Positions 36,520-46,083 of a DNA stretch of 64,000 nucleotides are shown here, one piece after another; position 1 is the stretch's first letter; every line of letters begins with the position of its first letter. This DNA comes from Atopobium minutum (GTDB lineage: Bacteria > Actinomycetota > Coriobacteriia > Coriobacteriales > Atopobiaceae). The notes under the pieces were generated by a model. It ran no database searches. It was not told the origin of the DNA and was given only the letters and a program-made list of their open reading frames with translations. A program made the position numbers and the translations under genes. The stretch is taken from contig FNSH01000001.1 of NCBI GenBank assembly GCA_900105895.1, positions 496,001 to 560,000 of the forward strand, given 5' to 3'.

Positions 36520-38745
36520 GTGCAAGCTAGTAAAAATGCCTCTCTTAAGAGGCGTAAGTCAAACTCCATTCCCCTGTCGGCAGGAATGATTCTGGTTACC
36601 TTGGGCATCGTGTACGGTGACATCGGCACCAGTCCTATGTACACCCTCAAGGCTATTATGACTGGTAATGGCGGCCTTGCTACCATGAGCGAGAATACCG
36701 TATTGGGTGCACTGTCTTTGATTATCTGGACCCTTACGCTTATTACGACCGTTAAATATGTGCTGGTAGCCATGCGTGCCGACAACCACAACGAGGGTGG
36801 TATTTTTGCACTGTACAGCTTGGTTAAACGTAACGCTAAATGGTTGATCATCCCCGCCATGATGGGTGGTGCAGCTCTGTTGGCAGACGGCATTCTTACT
36901 CCTGCCGTTACCGTTACTACCGCCATTGAAGGCCTGCGTACCGTTGACCCCATTTATGCGGTAATTGGCAACAACCAGTCCATTGTGGTTGCTATTACCA
37001 TTGCCATTTTATGCGGCTTGTTTGTTATGCAGCGCGCCGGCACCTCTACCATTGGTAAGGCTTTTGGCCCCATCATGACCATATGGTTTTTGTACCTGGG
37101 CGTGAGTGGATTCCTTAATCTAACAGTAGATTTTAACGTCTTGCGCGCCTTAAACCCCATGCGTGGTCTTGTCTTTTTGTTTGACGGCTCCATTAACCAC
37201 GCCGGCCTGATGGTTTTAGGCAATGTATTTTTGTGTACTACCGGTGCAGAGGCTCTGTACTCCGATATGGGCCATGTTGGCAAACCCAACATTTATGTCA
37301 GTTGGCCGTTTGTAAAAGCCTGTCTTATTCTTAACTACCTGGGTCAGGGCGCATGGATTTTAGCTCACCGCGGCGATGCGGCCTTAGCCACCATCAATGA
37401 CCTTAATCCGTTCTTCCAAATGTTGCCAGAAGAGCTGCGTGCCTTTGCCGTTATCCTTTCCACCTTTGCTGCAATCATTGCTTCTCAGGCACTTATTACC
37501 GGCTCATACTCCATTGTTTCTGAGGCCATTCGCCTGAATCTTATGCCTCATTTAAAGATTAGCTATCCTTCAGAAACCAAGGGTCAGATTTATATTCCGC
37601 TGGTTAACAACATTATGTGGGCGGGCTGCATTGGCGTTGTGTTGCTCTTCCAAAGCTCTAGCCATATGGAAGCTGCTTACGGCTTGGCAATCACGGTTAC
37701 CATGCTTATGACCACCATCTTGCTGTTTACCTATATTGGCAGGAACCTACATCAAATGCCGTTTGCAGTGGCCTTTGTCTGCGTCTTTGGTGCCATTGAG
37801 CTTATGTTCTTCTTCTCCAGCCTCACGAAGTTCTTCCATGGTGGTTATGTAACGGTTTTATTGGGCTTCTCGCTCTTTGTAGTCATGTACGTATGGCGTC
37901 GCGGCACTGCCGTAGAGCGTACCCAATCCGTCTACCTGCCTGTTGCAAGCTACCTAGACCAAATTTATGACCTTATCCATGATGATGACTACCCCATGAC
38001 CGCAGACAACTTGGTCTTTTTGACCAATGACTCATCCTTTGACAAGCTGGATCGTGACATCTTGTACTCTATTTTGGATAAGCGCCCCAAGCGTGCAAAG
38101 GCATACTACTTCCTTAACGTGCAGGTAACCGATGAGCCCTACACACATGAGTTTGTGGTCAACAGTTTTAATACGGACTTTCTCTTTAAGGTGCAGATTC
38201 GCCTTGGTTTTAAGGTTAACCAGCGCATCAATACCTATCTGTATCAAATTGTTGAGGATCTTATGAGCTCTGGTCAGCTTGCGGCGCAAGAGCATAAATA
38301 CTCAATTTATCGCGAGCATTCCAAGGTGGGCGACTTCCGTTTTTGCCTGCTGCGCAAAATGCTCTCCCCAGAAACCGACATTTCCGGCTTTGACCAGCAT
38401 GTTATTACGCTTAAGTATCTTATTCGTCGCGTATGCGGATCTCCTGCCCGGTGGTATGGCCTCGAGGGTTCCGACGTGCTGTTTGAGTACGTTCCTTTGT
38501 TCTCTAAGGTCAAGCAGTGCAACAAGCTGATTCGCAAGCCCTTTAATCCAACGGATACTAAGCGCATACGAACAGCTATTCCCGTTATTGCAGCTCAAAA
38601 GAGTGTAGCAAGCACAACGGTCAATGACGATGATGATATTTTCTCTGCAGCCGTAGAGGACGAGCGCTCTGAAAACTTTGCTCACGCTACCAACGAGTTG
38701 GTGGGTGGCGACACAGCAAGCTTTGCCCCCCCTGGTGCTGGATGA
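36520..38745 (+). CDS. kup: Kup family potassium uptake protein (C-terminus frameshifted at a poly-C tract)
   Basis: K+/H+ symporter of 741 aa. About 12 transmembrane helices span residues 20-440 (LGIVYGDIGTSPMYTLKAI, DNHNEGGIFALYSL, GDAALATINDLNPFF), followed by the cytoplasmic domain. GTG 36520 with AGGAG 5 nt upstream is preferred over ATG 36460, which lacks a ribosome-binding site. The frame stops at FAPPGAG just after a run of seven C. One base shorter, the frame would continue FAPLVLDEDEDEEEEDD and end at 38809 with about 21 more residues, clearly the original acidic tail. Transport core is intact. Confidence 0.92.
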   Translation: MQASKNASLKRRKSNSIPLSAGMILVTLGIVYGDIGTSPMYTLKAIMTGNGGLATMSENTVLGALSLIIWTLTLITTVKYVLVAMRADNHNEGGIFALYSLVKRNAKWLIIPAMMGGAALLADGILTPAVTVTTAIEGLRTVDPIYAVIGNNQSIVVAITIAILCGLFVMQRAGTSTIGKAFGPIMTIWFLYLGVSGFLNLTVDFNVLRALNPMRGLVFLFDGSINHAGLMVLGNVFLCTTGAEALYSDMGHVGKPNIYVSWPFVKACLILNYLGQGAWILAHRGDAALATINDLNPFFQMLPEELRAFAVILSTFAAIIASQALITGSYSIVSEAIRLNLMPHLKISYPSETKGQIYIPLVNNIMWAGCIGVVLLFQSSSHMEAAYGLAITVTMLMTTILLFTYIGRNLHQMPFAVAFVCVFGAIELMFFFSSLTKFFHGGYVTVLLGFSLFVVMYVWRRGTAVERTQSVYLPVASYLDQIYDLIHDDDYPMTADNLVFLTNDSSFDKLDRDILYSILDKRPKRAKAYYFLNVQVTDEPYTHEFVVNSFNTDFLFKVQIRLGFKVNQRINTYLYQIVEDLMSSGQLAAQEHKYSIYREHSKVGDFRFCLLRKMLSPETDISGFDQHVITLKYLIRRVCGSPARWYGLEGSDVLFEYVPLFSKVKQCNKLIRKPFNPTDTKRIRTAIPVIAAQKSVASTTVNDDDDIFSAAVEDERSENFAHATNELVGGDTASFAPPGAG
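38726..38732 (+). repeat. C7 homopolymer in the 3' end of kup
   Basis: Seven consecutive C residues at the point where the kup frame leaves its acidic tail. Six or nine C would restore the long form ending at 38809. A candidate slippage site. Confidence 0.7.
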
Positions 38746-38818
38746 GGACGAAGATGAGGAAGAAGAGGACGATACTTCCTCCAGCTATGAAGCTAACGAG
38801 AATAACTAACAAGAATAC

Positions 38819-39721
38819 CTAGCGAGAATACCGTTCAATAAGCTGGCTCAGGCACTTGCCTACGCCAGCTTCATTGTTGGTCCACGTAAGCTGAGTGGTG
38901 GCATAAGAAGCTATGCCACCCATGGAATTAGCCATGGCAATGCCAGTACCAGCCGCTTGAAGCATGGATACATCATTAAAAGAATCGCCAAACGCAACGG
39001 TACGATCCACCTCTTGAGATAGGTGCTCACACAGCCAGCTAAGAGCCGCACCCTTGGTACAGCTTGCGTCAGAGATTTCTATGTTCCAATCTGCCGAGCT
39101 CACACACACCAAACAGGGATCTTGTGCTATGAGCTTGCGCAACAACTGAGCAGTGTGAGGGTCACGAAAAACTACGCTTATGCGTGCTACCGTATCGCTG
39201 GCATCCACCAACTCATGATAGTTAGCAACAGCTACACTACGACGCAGCTGTTTTGCAAAGGCAAGTGTATGCGGATCAGGAATAAATTCATGCAGATGGG
39301 GACTATCAAACTGTGCCTCCACCGCATGTGAATCCGTAAAGATATCCAATATGACATCAAATGACTCCAGCATGTCTACAAGCTTGTGCGCCCGCTCATG
39401 TCCCAGGTTTACCTCATGTAAAAGCGTTATGTGTAAGCCGGTAGCGCTGGGATGCACCTCTAGTATCTGCGCGCCATTATTGCATATGGCGTAACGAGTG
39501 CAGGGATGTTCCAACAACAGTTTTGGCAATCCGGCCGTTGGTCTACCCGTGCACGGAACAAAGCAACCACCGGCTTCGTACAGGGCAGTTAAGCTTTGTA
39601 AGTTGTCCGATGGTATGGTTTTCTCGTCAGACACAAAGGTGCCATCCATGTCCGAGAAGACCATCAGGCTATAAGGGCTTGACGGATTTGACGCGGTTTT
39701 TGGGTTTGTCGGCATGCTCAT
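38819..39721 (-). CDS. HAD superfamily hydrolase, Cof/YidA-like phosphatase
   Basis: A 300-aa HAD phosphatase of the Cof subfamily (C2 cap). Motif I is FSDMDGTFVSDEKTIP with the nucleophile Asp, motif II is CTGRPTAGL, and motif IV is TVAFGDSFNDVSMLQAAGTG. Substrate is probably a sugar phosphate or flavin-type phosphate, not predictable from sequence. ATG 39721 is taken as start; longer forms would run back through the ACT-domain gene. No good ribosome-binding site is present, so translation may be coupled to that gene, 29 nt upstream. It is convergent with kup with only about 10 nt between the ends. Confidence 0.87.
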   Translation of the reverse strand: MSMPTNPKTASNPSSPYSLMVFSDMDGTFVSDEKTIPSDNLQSLTALYEAGGCFVPCTGRPTAGLPKLLLEHPCTRYAICNNGAQILEVHPSATGLHITLLHEVNLGHERAHKLVDMLESFDVILDIFTDSHAVEAQFDSPHLHEFIPDPHTLAFAKQLRRSVAVANYHELVDASDTVARISVVFRDPHTAQLLRKLIAQDPCLVCVSSADWNIEISDASCTKGAALSWLCEHLSQEVDRTVAFGDSFNDVSMLQAAGTGIAMANSMGGIASYATTQLTWTNNEAGVGKCLSQLIERYSR

Positions 39722-39749
39722 ACAGTCAATTTTTCTGTAGACGGTTTCT

Positions 39750-40046
39750 TTACAAACGATACATATACGTAAAAACGTCTTTGCGCTGCATGGAGATCTG
39801 GACGCCCAAGCTGTCCGAAAGTTCTGCCAGCGTATCTTGGATGCAGGCAAAATCACGCTCTGCATTTTGCAGGTCTACCAGCATAGTCATGGTAAACGTA
39901 CCTTGCAAAATGGTTTGAGAAATATCCAGAATATTGACCTTGCTCTCAGCCAATACCGCCGAAACCGCTGCTACAATACCTGGTCTATCAGCGCCAAGGA
40001 CACTAATGATGGCGTGCTCGGTTTGAGGTGTAGAAGTATTCACCAT
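39750..40046 (-). CDS. ACT domain protein (UPF0237)
   Basis: A 98-aa protein made of one ACT domain plus a short tail. HAIISVLGADRPGIVAAVSAVLAES and NILDISQTILQGTFTMTMLVDL are the two conserved halves. ACT modules bind amino acids or other small ligands; the UPF0237 group has no established target. ATG 40046 has AAGGG 6-7 nt upstream. It precedes the HAD gene on the same strand. Confidence 0.88.
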   Translation of the reverse strand: MVNTSTPQTEHAIISVLGADRPGIVAAVSAVLAESKVNILDISQTILQGTFTMTMLVDLQNAERDFACIQDTLAELSDSLGVQISMQRKDVFTYMYRL

Positions 40047-40168
40047 GGATGTACCCTTCATTTGATTAAGCTTAGAAAGTCACAGTATGCTTATTGTACA
40101 AGTTACCAACTGTGCGGTATGGTGCAAATACTGCACATCTTTTACAGCGTAAGGATCCTTCAAAACCT

Positions 40169-41266
40169 ATGGCTCAACAAGCTTTAGCAACATACTTTGT
40201 CACAGGTGGCGCTGGTTTTATTGGCTCTCACCTGACACGAGCCTTGCTAACAGCACAGCAGCCTGCGCGCGTGGTGGTTCTTGATGCTCTGAGCTATGCG
40301 GGCAATCCAGAAAATCTACTGGACATAGCAACTGATCCTTATACGGCACAGCTCCTCTACTTTGCCCAGGTAGATGTCTGCGATACGGACGCTGTTCGTG
40401 CACTTTTTACACGGTTTAAGCCCCGCATTGTTTTTCACCTGGCTGCAGAAAGCCACGTTGACCGATCCTTTGCTCACCCCTACCCCTTTAAGCGCACGAA
40501 TGTTGACGGCACCCACAGCATTGCCACCTGCGTGCGTGAGCTTGCTCAATCAGAAGGCTTTTGTCGCATGCTTCACGTCTCTACGGATGAGGTGTACGGA
40601 GCTATTCCCGCCGATCATGCGCCCGTTTTTGAAACCTATGCAGGTGCGCCAACCAGCCCTTACTCACAAAGCAAGCTGGCGGCCGAGAAGGTCATTCAAG
40701 CTCAGCTTGCTCAGGGTTTGGATGCAGTGATAGTACGCTGCTGTAATGCCTTTGGCTCTCATCAATTTCCCGAGAAGCTTATCCCCGTAGTGCTGAGCAA
40801 AGCCATGAATCATCAGCATATCCCCGTGTATGGCACCGGTTTACAAACGCGTGAATGGATGTATGTAGCAGACCATGTAAAGGGAATACTTGCTGCAGCC
40901 TACCATGGTAGTACAGCTCAGGTTTACAATCTGAGCTCTGGCGTTGAGATCACCAATCTTGCTCTGGTAACCGCCCTGGTAGATGAGCTTGCTGTCTACA
41001 TGCACGACCCCGCTATCTCCCAAAGCCTTATTTGCCATGTAGGCGATAGACAGCATCATGATCTGCGCTATGCCAGCAATGCATCCAAAGCAGCCCAGGA
41101 GCTTGGCTGGCAAGCAGGCAGCAACGTACAGGAAAAACTGCTCGATACACTACACTGGTATGCACAACACACCAGCTGGCTTGAACATATCGCAAACAAG
41201 AGCTACCGCACAGCAGCTGTACAACAGCTCAAGCACGCACTTGCTTCTCGATGGATTGATACTTAG
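40169..41266 (+). CDS. rfbB: dTDP-glucose 4,6-dehydratase (RfbB)
   Basis: A 365-aa extended SDR enzyme that converts dTDP-glucose to dTDP-4-keto-6-deoxyglucose on the rhamnose pathway. NAD-binding motif FVTGGAGFIGSHL, the HLAAESHVDRS segment, the TDE catalytic triplet in VSTDEVYG, the YxxxK pair in SPYSQSKLAAEKV and QFPEKLIPVVLSKA are all present. The usual SNNYGP segment reads CNAFGSHQFP. The other rhamnose genes are not adjacent. Start ATG 40169 is chosen from homology (SDR Rossmann motif begins at about residue 10). It ends in a 4-nt overlap of stop codons with the convergent cyclophilin gene. Confidence 0.88.
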   Translation: MAQQALATYFVTGGAGFIGSHLTRALLTAQQPARVVVLDALSYAGNPENLLDIATDPYTAQLLYFAQVDVCDTDAVRALFTRFKPRIVFHLAAESHVDRSFAHPYPFKRTNVDGTHSIATCVRELAQSEGFCRMLHVSTDEVYGAIPADHAPVFETYAGAPTSPYSQSKLAAEKVIQAQLAQGLDAVIVRCCNAFGSHQFPEKLIPVVLSKAMNHQHIPVYGTGLQTREWMYVADHVKGILAAAYHGSTAQVYNLSSGVEITNLALVTALVDELAVYMHDPAISQSLICHVGDRQHHDLRYASNASKAAQELGWQAGSNVQEKLLDTLHWYAQHTSWLEHIANKSYRTAAVQQLKHALASRWIDT

Positions 41267-42024
41267 TCGGTAATGGTAATTTTTGTAATGACCGGCTGAT
41301 CTGCAGAAGCAACCGTACCATTGTTGTCTTGTACCGCAACCTTGTCACAGATAGCGTCTACCACGTCCATACCCTTGGTTACCTGGCCAAATGCTGCATA
41401 CTGGCCATCCAAAGAAGCGGTATCTTTTTGCATAATAAAGAACTGCGAGCTGGCAGAATCTGCAGCGCTGGAACGTGCCATAGAAATCACGCCACGCTTA
41501 TGCTCAAGAGGATTGACCACGCCATTAGCAGAAAACTCACCCTTGATATTTTGGGAAGCGCCGCCTGTACCATTACCATTGGGGTCTCCACCTTGAATCA
41601 TAAAGCCCTTGATAACGCGATGGAATGTCAAGTCATTATAAAAGTCATCCTTAGCCAGATGACAAAAATTTGATACCGTAATAGGCGCAACATCCGCATT
41701 AAGCTCCAGCTCAATGCTGCCATAGTTAGCTACCTCAATGGTCGCATGATGTGTTCCTTTGGCATACACATCATCTGCAGCAGGTGTATATAAGCTGTCC
41801 TTTGTTGTAGCTGCATCTTGAGACTGCTCTGTTGTTTGAGCAGGAGTATCCGAAGCATGCTTGCTATTCGTCTGTGGTGAGCAAGCGCTCAGAAAAATAA
41901 GCGATAAAGACACGATGATTGCCATAAGCCACATGACAAAATCAAGACTACGACGAGAATTTTTTTGGGCCTGAAAGCCTGCCAGTGCTTCAGAATACTT
42001 GGTTTCGTGATGCGCCATTATCAT
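41263..42024 (-). CDS. Cyclophilin-type peptidyl-prolyl isomerase lipoprotein
   Basis: A 253-aa secreted isomerase. A hydrophilic start of about 28 residues is followed by a hydrophobic segment ending in a lipobox (FLSACS), so it is probably a lipoprotein. A Thr/Ser/Gln-rich linker leads to the cyclophilin domain, with FHRVIKGFMIQGGDPNGNGTG containing the catalytic Arg and Gln, and later SSQFFIMQKDT. It assists folding of exported proteins. AGGAAGAG precedes ATG 42024. It follows the tannase-like gene by 9 nt, so both are cotranscribed. Confidence 0.88.
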   Translation of the reverse strand: MIMAHHETKYSEALAGFQAQKNSRRSLDFVMWLMAIIVSLSLIFLSACSPQTNSKHASDTPAQTTEQSQDAATTKDSLYTPAADDVYAKGTHHATIEVANYGSIELELNADVAPITVSNFCHLAKDDFYNDLTFHRVIKGFMIQGGDPNGNGTGGASQNIKGEFSANGVVNPLEHKRGVISMARSSAADSASSQFFIMQKDTASLDGQYAAFGQVTKGMDVVDAICDKVAVQDNNGTVASADQPVITKITITD

Positions 42025-42033
42025 ACACTCTTC

Positions 42034-43866
42034 CTATTTTTCAAAGTCAGCATTGACCCAAGCTATAAAGCTCTCAATCGGATCTGAGCCTAATTCGTTC
42101 ATGGAAAGTCCTTCGCCCCACACAGGCGTTAGGGTTACCTGCTTAACACCATCATATGCCTTAAGCGCAGCGGCCAAATTTGCTTCAGAGGTAAAGTTCA
42201 CATTATTTTGGAACAGTCCGGTTTGGATTGCCCAATACGGAGCAACTTTTGCCTTACCAAAGCCCTCGTAATTGCCCGATAAATAATACAGTGGGTCACT
42301 CATTTGCATACGCTGTACCGTAGTACTTTTAAGAGCATCTGTCTGTTCGAGATTGGACTTCCAGGTTTCTATAATTTCAGCGTCCCATCCCGTAAGCTGC
42401 TCATAGCTGTTCTGATTTTCTGTAAGTTTAGACAGCACCATACCATCAAAGTGCAAAGCATCGCTATCCGCATTGCCAAAGAGCTGGTTAAAGGCCGTAA
42501 CATGAGTAATACCATCGTAGGCGCAAACATCCTCGGAAGCAGCACGAACGTGTGAAATAAAGGCACCAAGATCAGTAATGGTTGCTTTGCTGGTAAGCTC
42601 ATTAAACCTAATCCAGGTATAGCTAGTATTTAATGCCTTGATATAGTCGTTACGCGTGCTATAGGTAACAGAGGCAACCTTAGAATCATCATCGCCGGCA
42701 GCAGCCTTGGCAATGACGTTTGCTTCATCTGTCTTAAGATTGCCATCTCCGGGGAAACCACCCAATCTCAAAGCTGTGTTGCTGGGTGTATAGGGAAAGG
42801 TAGCTGTGCTTAAAAAGGCAGAAGCCGCATCCTCTACCAAACCCAAAAGATAGCGATAATAGCTACCATCTGCATAGATGCCACCGGCAGTGTTCTCAAG
42901 AGTGAGCGCATTACCCTCATTGGTAAGCCCCAGTGAGTTGAGGTTCTCGGCAAACGCACGAGACAAATCTCCAGACAGGGCAGCAGTCCACGTGCCTTCT
43001 GCACGCGTATTCTCCTGAGAATACTGTCCGCAATACCACTCATATGCGCCGTCGCAACCAAGCGAAACCAAGGTAGGTGACCATGCGCGCACTGCATATA
43101 CACCATCAGAAAGGTTGTTACCCTTGGCATCATAGCTTGCCGCACCTAAGGTCTCCAGATAATCATCGTACAGATTGGAATTGCCCGTAGCGCCCAAGAT
43201 ACAAGCCATAGCACCAGAAGAACCAGCGCCAAAGGGTACGATTTTCTCAAGATTGCCAGGAAGACTTTCTGCGTTGTAGCGCAAATAGCGGATTGCCGCC
43301 TTAAGATCAACTACACTCCAGGGTGCTCCTCCAACAAAGGTTGCATTGGCATCGGAGTCATAGCCATTGTTGCGTCCACGAAATCCTGCATACACATAAA
43401 TAAAACCAGCAGACAGATAGGGAGCCAGCCCATCAAAGGAGTAGGCCGTAGGAGCACTTTGCCCCGTAAAACTTACGGGGTTAAGGGGCATCACTACCGG
43501 CGCTTCAGATGCTTTAAAGTTGCCCACCTGAGCTTCTGTATCAAGCGTACAGGTATATGTCTTGCCGTTTTTCTCGCCTTTAAAGAAGGGGCCAGGAACA
43601 TAGATTGCCAAGCGTTCATAGGTTTTGGTGGCAGGCGTTAGACAGTATTGCAAACCATTTTGCCACCACACATCGTTTGTCTCGTCATAGTTCCAAGCAT
43701 CCATTTTGATGGCTAGATCTGCGTATTTGTTCAGGTCACGCGTATCTGCAGACGTTTGCTGAGAAGGCTTACTTTTAGCTTTAGCACAGGCAGAAAGTGC
43801 CGCTAAGGCACTCGCGGACGTAAGAGCAAGAAAGCCGCGCCTGGATACGTTGGTGGATACGCTCAT
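42034..43866 (-). CDS. Tannase-like (subtype B) Tat lipoprotein esterase, active-site motifs atypical
   Basis: A 610-aa exported protein. The N-terminus carries a twin-arginine motif (SRRGFLAL) and a lipobox (LSACA). The body follows bacterial subtype B tannases: FDGLAPYLSAGFIYVYAGFRG, GGAPWSVVDLKAAIRYLRYN and the ILGATGNSNLYDDYLE region. The nucleophile elbow reads FGAGSSGAMA and the C-terminal segment, where the catalytic His is expected in VWGxGHT, reads VWGEGLSMNE. It may be an inactive or changed enzyme; this rests on recalled family motifs. AAGGAG is 6 nt before the ATG. Upstream of the cyclophilin gene in one operon. Confidence 0.75.
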   Translation of the reverse strand: MSVSTNVSRRGFLALTSASALAALSACAKAKSKPSQQTSADTRDLNKYADLAIKMDAWNYDETNDVWWQNGLQYCLTPATKTYERLAIYVPGPFFKGEKNGKTYTCTLDTEAQVGNFKASEAPVVMPLNPVSFTGQSAPTAYSFDGLAPYLSAGFIYVYAGFRGRNNGYDSDANATFVGGAPWSVVDLKAAIRYLRYNAESLPGNLEKIVPFGAGSSGAMACILGATGNSNLYDDYLETLGAASYDAKGNNLSDGVYAVRAWSPTLVSLGCDGAYEWYCGQYSQENTRAEGTWTAALSGDLSRAFAENLNSLGLTNEGNALTLENTAGGIYADGSYYRYLLGLVEDAASAFLSTATFPYTPSNTALRLGGFPGDGNLKTDEANVIAKAAAGDDDSKVASVTYSTRNDYIKALNTSYTWIRFNELTSKATITDLGAFISHVRAASEDVCAYDGITHVTAFNQLFGNADSDALHFDGMVLSKLTENQNSYEQLTGWDAEIIETWKSNLEQTDALKSTTVQRMQMSDPLYYLSGNYEGFGKAKVAPYWAIQTGLFQNNVNFTSEANLAAALKAYDGVKQVTLTPVWGEGLSMNELGSDPIESFIAWVNADFEK

Positions 43867-44012
43867 AACGTACTCCTTGTTGCAGGATATAGTAGTCTTC
43901 TAGTTTATACCCTGTAGTATCTCATCGCTAAAAGTCTCGTGATATACAAATATGGGTATACAACAAAGCAGACACAAACAAAAAAGATACCCCCGGCAGA
44001 AAGCGAGTGCGC

Positions 44013-44306
44013 ATGGACGTAATTAAAATTGGCGACGTCGTTGAGCTCAACCACCAGTTTGCAGATGACGCGTCTGAAGATAACCCAAATGCTGCACCTC
44101 AAATTCACCTGCACGATGCCTGCGGCAAACAAACCTGCAGCATAGAGATTAAGGTGGAGGGACTTGACCCAGACCGCCCGCGCAATGCCCAGGGAGAGTA
44201 CGACCTTACCTACGCTCAGCGTCGCATACGAGACTATTTTGAACAACGTGGCAAGCAGGTGGAGTTTGATCCAACCACGGGAAAAATCTTCTGGCTGAGG
44301 GGCTAA
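44013..44306 (+). CDS. Hypothetical protein upstream of the DUF2974 gene
   Basis: Not recognised. A 97-aa soluble protein. It begins DVIKIGDVVELNHQF, has an Asp/Asn/Pro-rich middle with two Cys (ACGKQTCSIEI), and ends with a helix LTYAQRRIRDYFEQRGKQVEF. ATG 44013 is preferred over a GTG two codons earlier. It stops 3 nt before the DUF2974 gene, indicating translational coupling and a related job. Confidence 0.65.
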   Translation: MDVIKIGDVVELNHQFADDASEDNPNAAPQIHLHDACGKQTCSIEIKVEGLDPDRPRNAQGEYDLTYAQRRIRDYFEQRGKQVEFDPTTGKIFWLRG

Positions 44307-44309
44307 GCT

Positions 44310-45671
44310 ATGGCAAACGTGCTTGATTATCTCGACTGGTTTGGTGACGTAAGCTTTGCAGGCTCTGCATTTAATGAAGTTGATAATCTCATCTTAGCGC
44401 AGCTCTCCTATTTGGATCTTGCGGGTTGCGTGCCTACAGGCGCTCCCCGTGACCAAGACACGCTGGAAGCCGTAAGCGCCACGTACTTTAAAAGCCGCAC
44501 TAAGGTGCAGATTTATGAAGCGAGCGGGTTTGTCTCTGCACATACCTCTTTTTTGCTCCAAAAAGCCGCAGCCTCAAAGCGCTTTAAAAGCGTACGCGCC
44601 GGCTTTTACCAGGAAAAAGACAACCCCCAAGCTCAGGAGCAATTTGGAGCGCTTACCTTTGCATTGCCTGATGGAAGCTATTACCTCTCTTTCCGCGGCA
44701 CCGACGGCACCATTCATGGCTGGCGAGAAGACCTCAACATTAGCTTCCAAACCGTAGCAGCTCAGACCGACGCGCTGGAGTATCTATCGCACGTCTCTGC
44801 AAACGTATCCGGAAATCTGCAGGTGGGAGGTCACTCCAAGGGTGGAAACCTTGCTGCTTATGCCGCAGCTTTAGCAGATCCCGCCATCCAAAAGCGCATA
44901 ACAAAGCTCTGGTGCAATGACTCCCCTGGCTTTTTGGAAGATGTGGTTCCCTTCTCCAAACTCGCTGCCCTTGTCGATAAAACCGTGCTTTTGACGCCAG
45001 AATACTGCCTTGTAAGTGGTCTTATGCACCATGCTGCTACCCCTCAGGTCATACACGCGCAGACATCTGACGCAGACATCATGCAGCACGACGCCTTTAC
45101 CTGGCAGATACTTGGTCCGCGCTTTGTACGCAGTCAAGCGCCTTCTGTCGCAGCACAGCATGTGTGCTCCCTGTTTAATGCGGTTGTCGAGAAGCGCACC
45201 AAGGATGAACGCAAGCACTTTGCTGACATGTTATTTGGCTGCGTTGAAGCCTCTGGAGCTGTCACCACCAACGAGTTGACAGCTATTGGAACCGAGAGTA
45301 TCCGCAAGATTTGGGAAGCCGTTAGTGCGCTGGAGGATCCCGATAAGGAAGTCATTTTTGAACTCATTAAGGCTCTCGTTGGCCAGGTAGTGAGCGACTC
45401 CTTAGCACCGCTTAACAAGAGTGTGAGCCAATCGCTCCAGCAGTTTAGTATGCCTTCTGCAAACTACGAAGAGCTTTTGAACTCTCCCACACCCCCTTCC
45501 CTTGAAGAGATGCAAGAGTACAAGGACCGGAAACGTCGGGCGGCAGCAGTTGCAGTACCCGCTAAATTGGTCGAGAAGGTATGGCCAACCAAACAGCTCC
45601 TTGCAGGGCAAGATAAGGGCGAGAAAACCGTCAACTCTCACTCAAAAAGCAGCTCAGAGAGAACGGAGTAA
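44310..45671 (+). CDS. DUF2974 (Mbeg1-like) alpha/beta-hydrolase
   Basis: A 453-aa lipase-like protein. The N-terminal MANVLDYLDWFGDVSF and FNEVDNLILAQLSYLD are the DUF2974 opening. The strand FRGTDGTIHGWREDLN and the nucleophile elbow LQVGGHSKGGNLAAYAA with the catalytic Ser (about residue 174) are intact, followed by WCNDSPGFLEDV. No signal peptide is seen, so it is probably cytoplasmic. The C-terminal 130 residues are helical and end in a basic Ser-rich tail. GAGGGG lies upstream of the ATG inside the end of the preceding gene. Substrate is unknown for the family. Confidence 0.87.
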   Translation: MANVLDYLDWFGDVSFAGSAFNEVDNLILAQLSYLDLAGCVPTGAPRDQDTLEAVSATYFKSRTKVQIYEASGFVSAHTSFLLQKAAASKRFKSVRAGFYQEKDNPQAQEQFGALTFALPDGSYYLSFRGTDGTIHGWREDLNISFQTVAAQTDALEYLSHVSANVSGNLQVGGHSKGGNLAAYAAALADPAIQKRITKLWCNDSPGFLEDVVPFSKLAALVDKTVLLTPEYCLVSGLMHHAATPQVIHAQTSDADIMQHDAFTWQILGPRFVRSQAPSVAAQHVCSLFNAVVEKRTKDERKHFADMLFGCVEASGAVTTNELTAIGTESIRKIWEAVSALEDPDKEVIFELIKALVGQVVSDSLAPLNKSVSQSLQQFSMPSANYEELLNSPTPPSLEEMQEYKDRKRRAAAVAVPAKLVEKVWPTKQLLAGQDKGEKTVNSHSKSSSERTE

Positions 45672-45813
45672 CTGTGGTTATGCAGCTCTGTCTACAGGAC
45701 AGCGCACATTTGCTTGATACGTGCATACATAAGTTTTGCAAACAAAGCGAAATATGACTTGACGTTCTGTCTGAGTTTGCTATATTTATTGAGCTGTGAT
45801 TTACGCAGTACTT

Positions 45814-45889
<76 letters not shown>

Positions 45890-45900
45890 GTTTAACGCAC

Positions 45901-45934
45901 AGGTTGATACTATTTTTGGTATCAACCTTTTTTG
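45901..45934 (+). terminator. Intrinsic terminator after tRNA-Phe
   Basis: Perfect 10-bp stem AGGTTGATAC / GTATCAACCT, loop TATTTTTG, followed by a T-run, 12 nt after the tRNA. Confidence 0.9.
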
Positions 45935-45947
45935 TTATCTCGGGCTT

Positions 45948-46005
45948 GTGTAGTACGAGTGGATTACGTGTGTGTTACGTGTGGCTTACAAGTGTAGTAC
46001 GAGTG
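45948..46005 (+). repeat. Direct repeat at the core/accessory junction
   Basis: The 14-mer GTGTAGTACGAGTG occurs twice, 44 nt apart, with GT-rich sequence between (TTACGTGTGTGTTACGTGTGG). It lies between the tRNA-Phe terminator and the truncated end of the defence cassette, where an attachment or recombination site might be expected. Confidence 0.5.
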
Positions 46006-46083
46006 TTAGCGTGTTTGATATCGCACGAGCCTAAAAGCATTCTCTGAGCCACACAGCGCGTAACAAAACGTCACATTGCGCCG

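Noticed and set aside
38819..39865. Longer start for the HAD phosphatase at 39865
   Set aside because: It would run through the ACT-domain gene in another frame and add residues with no family match.
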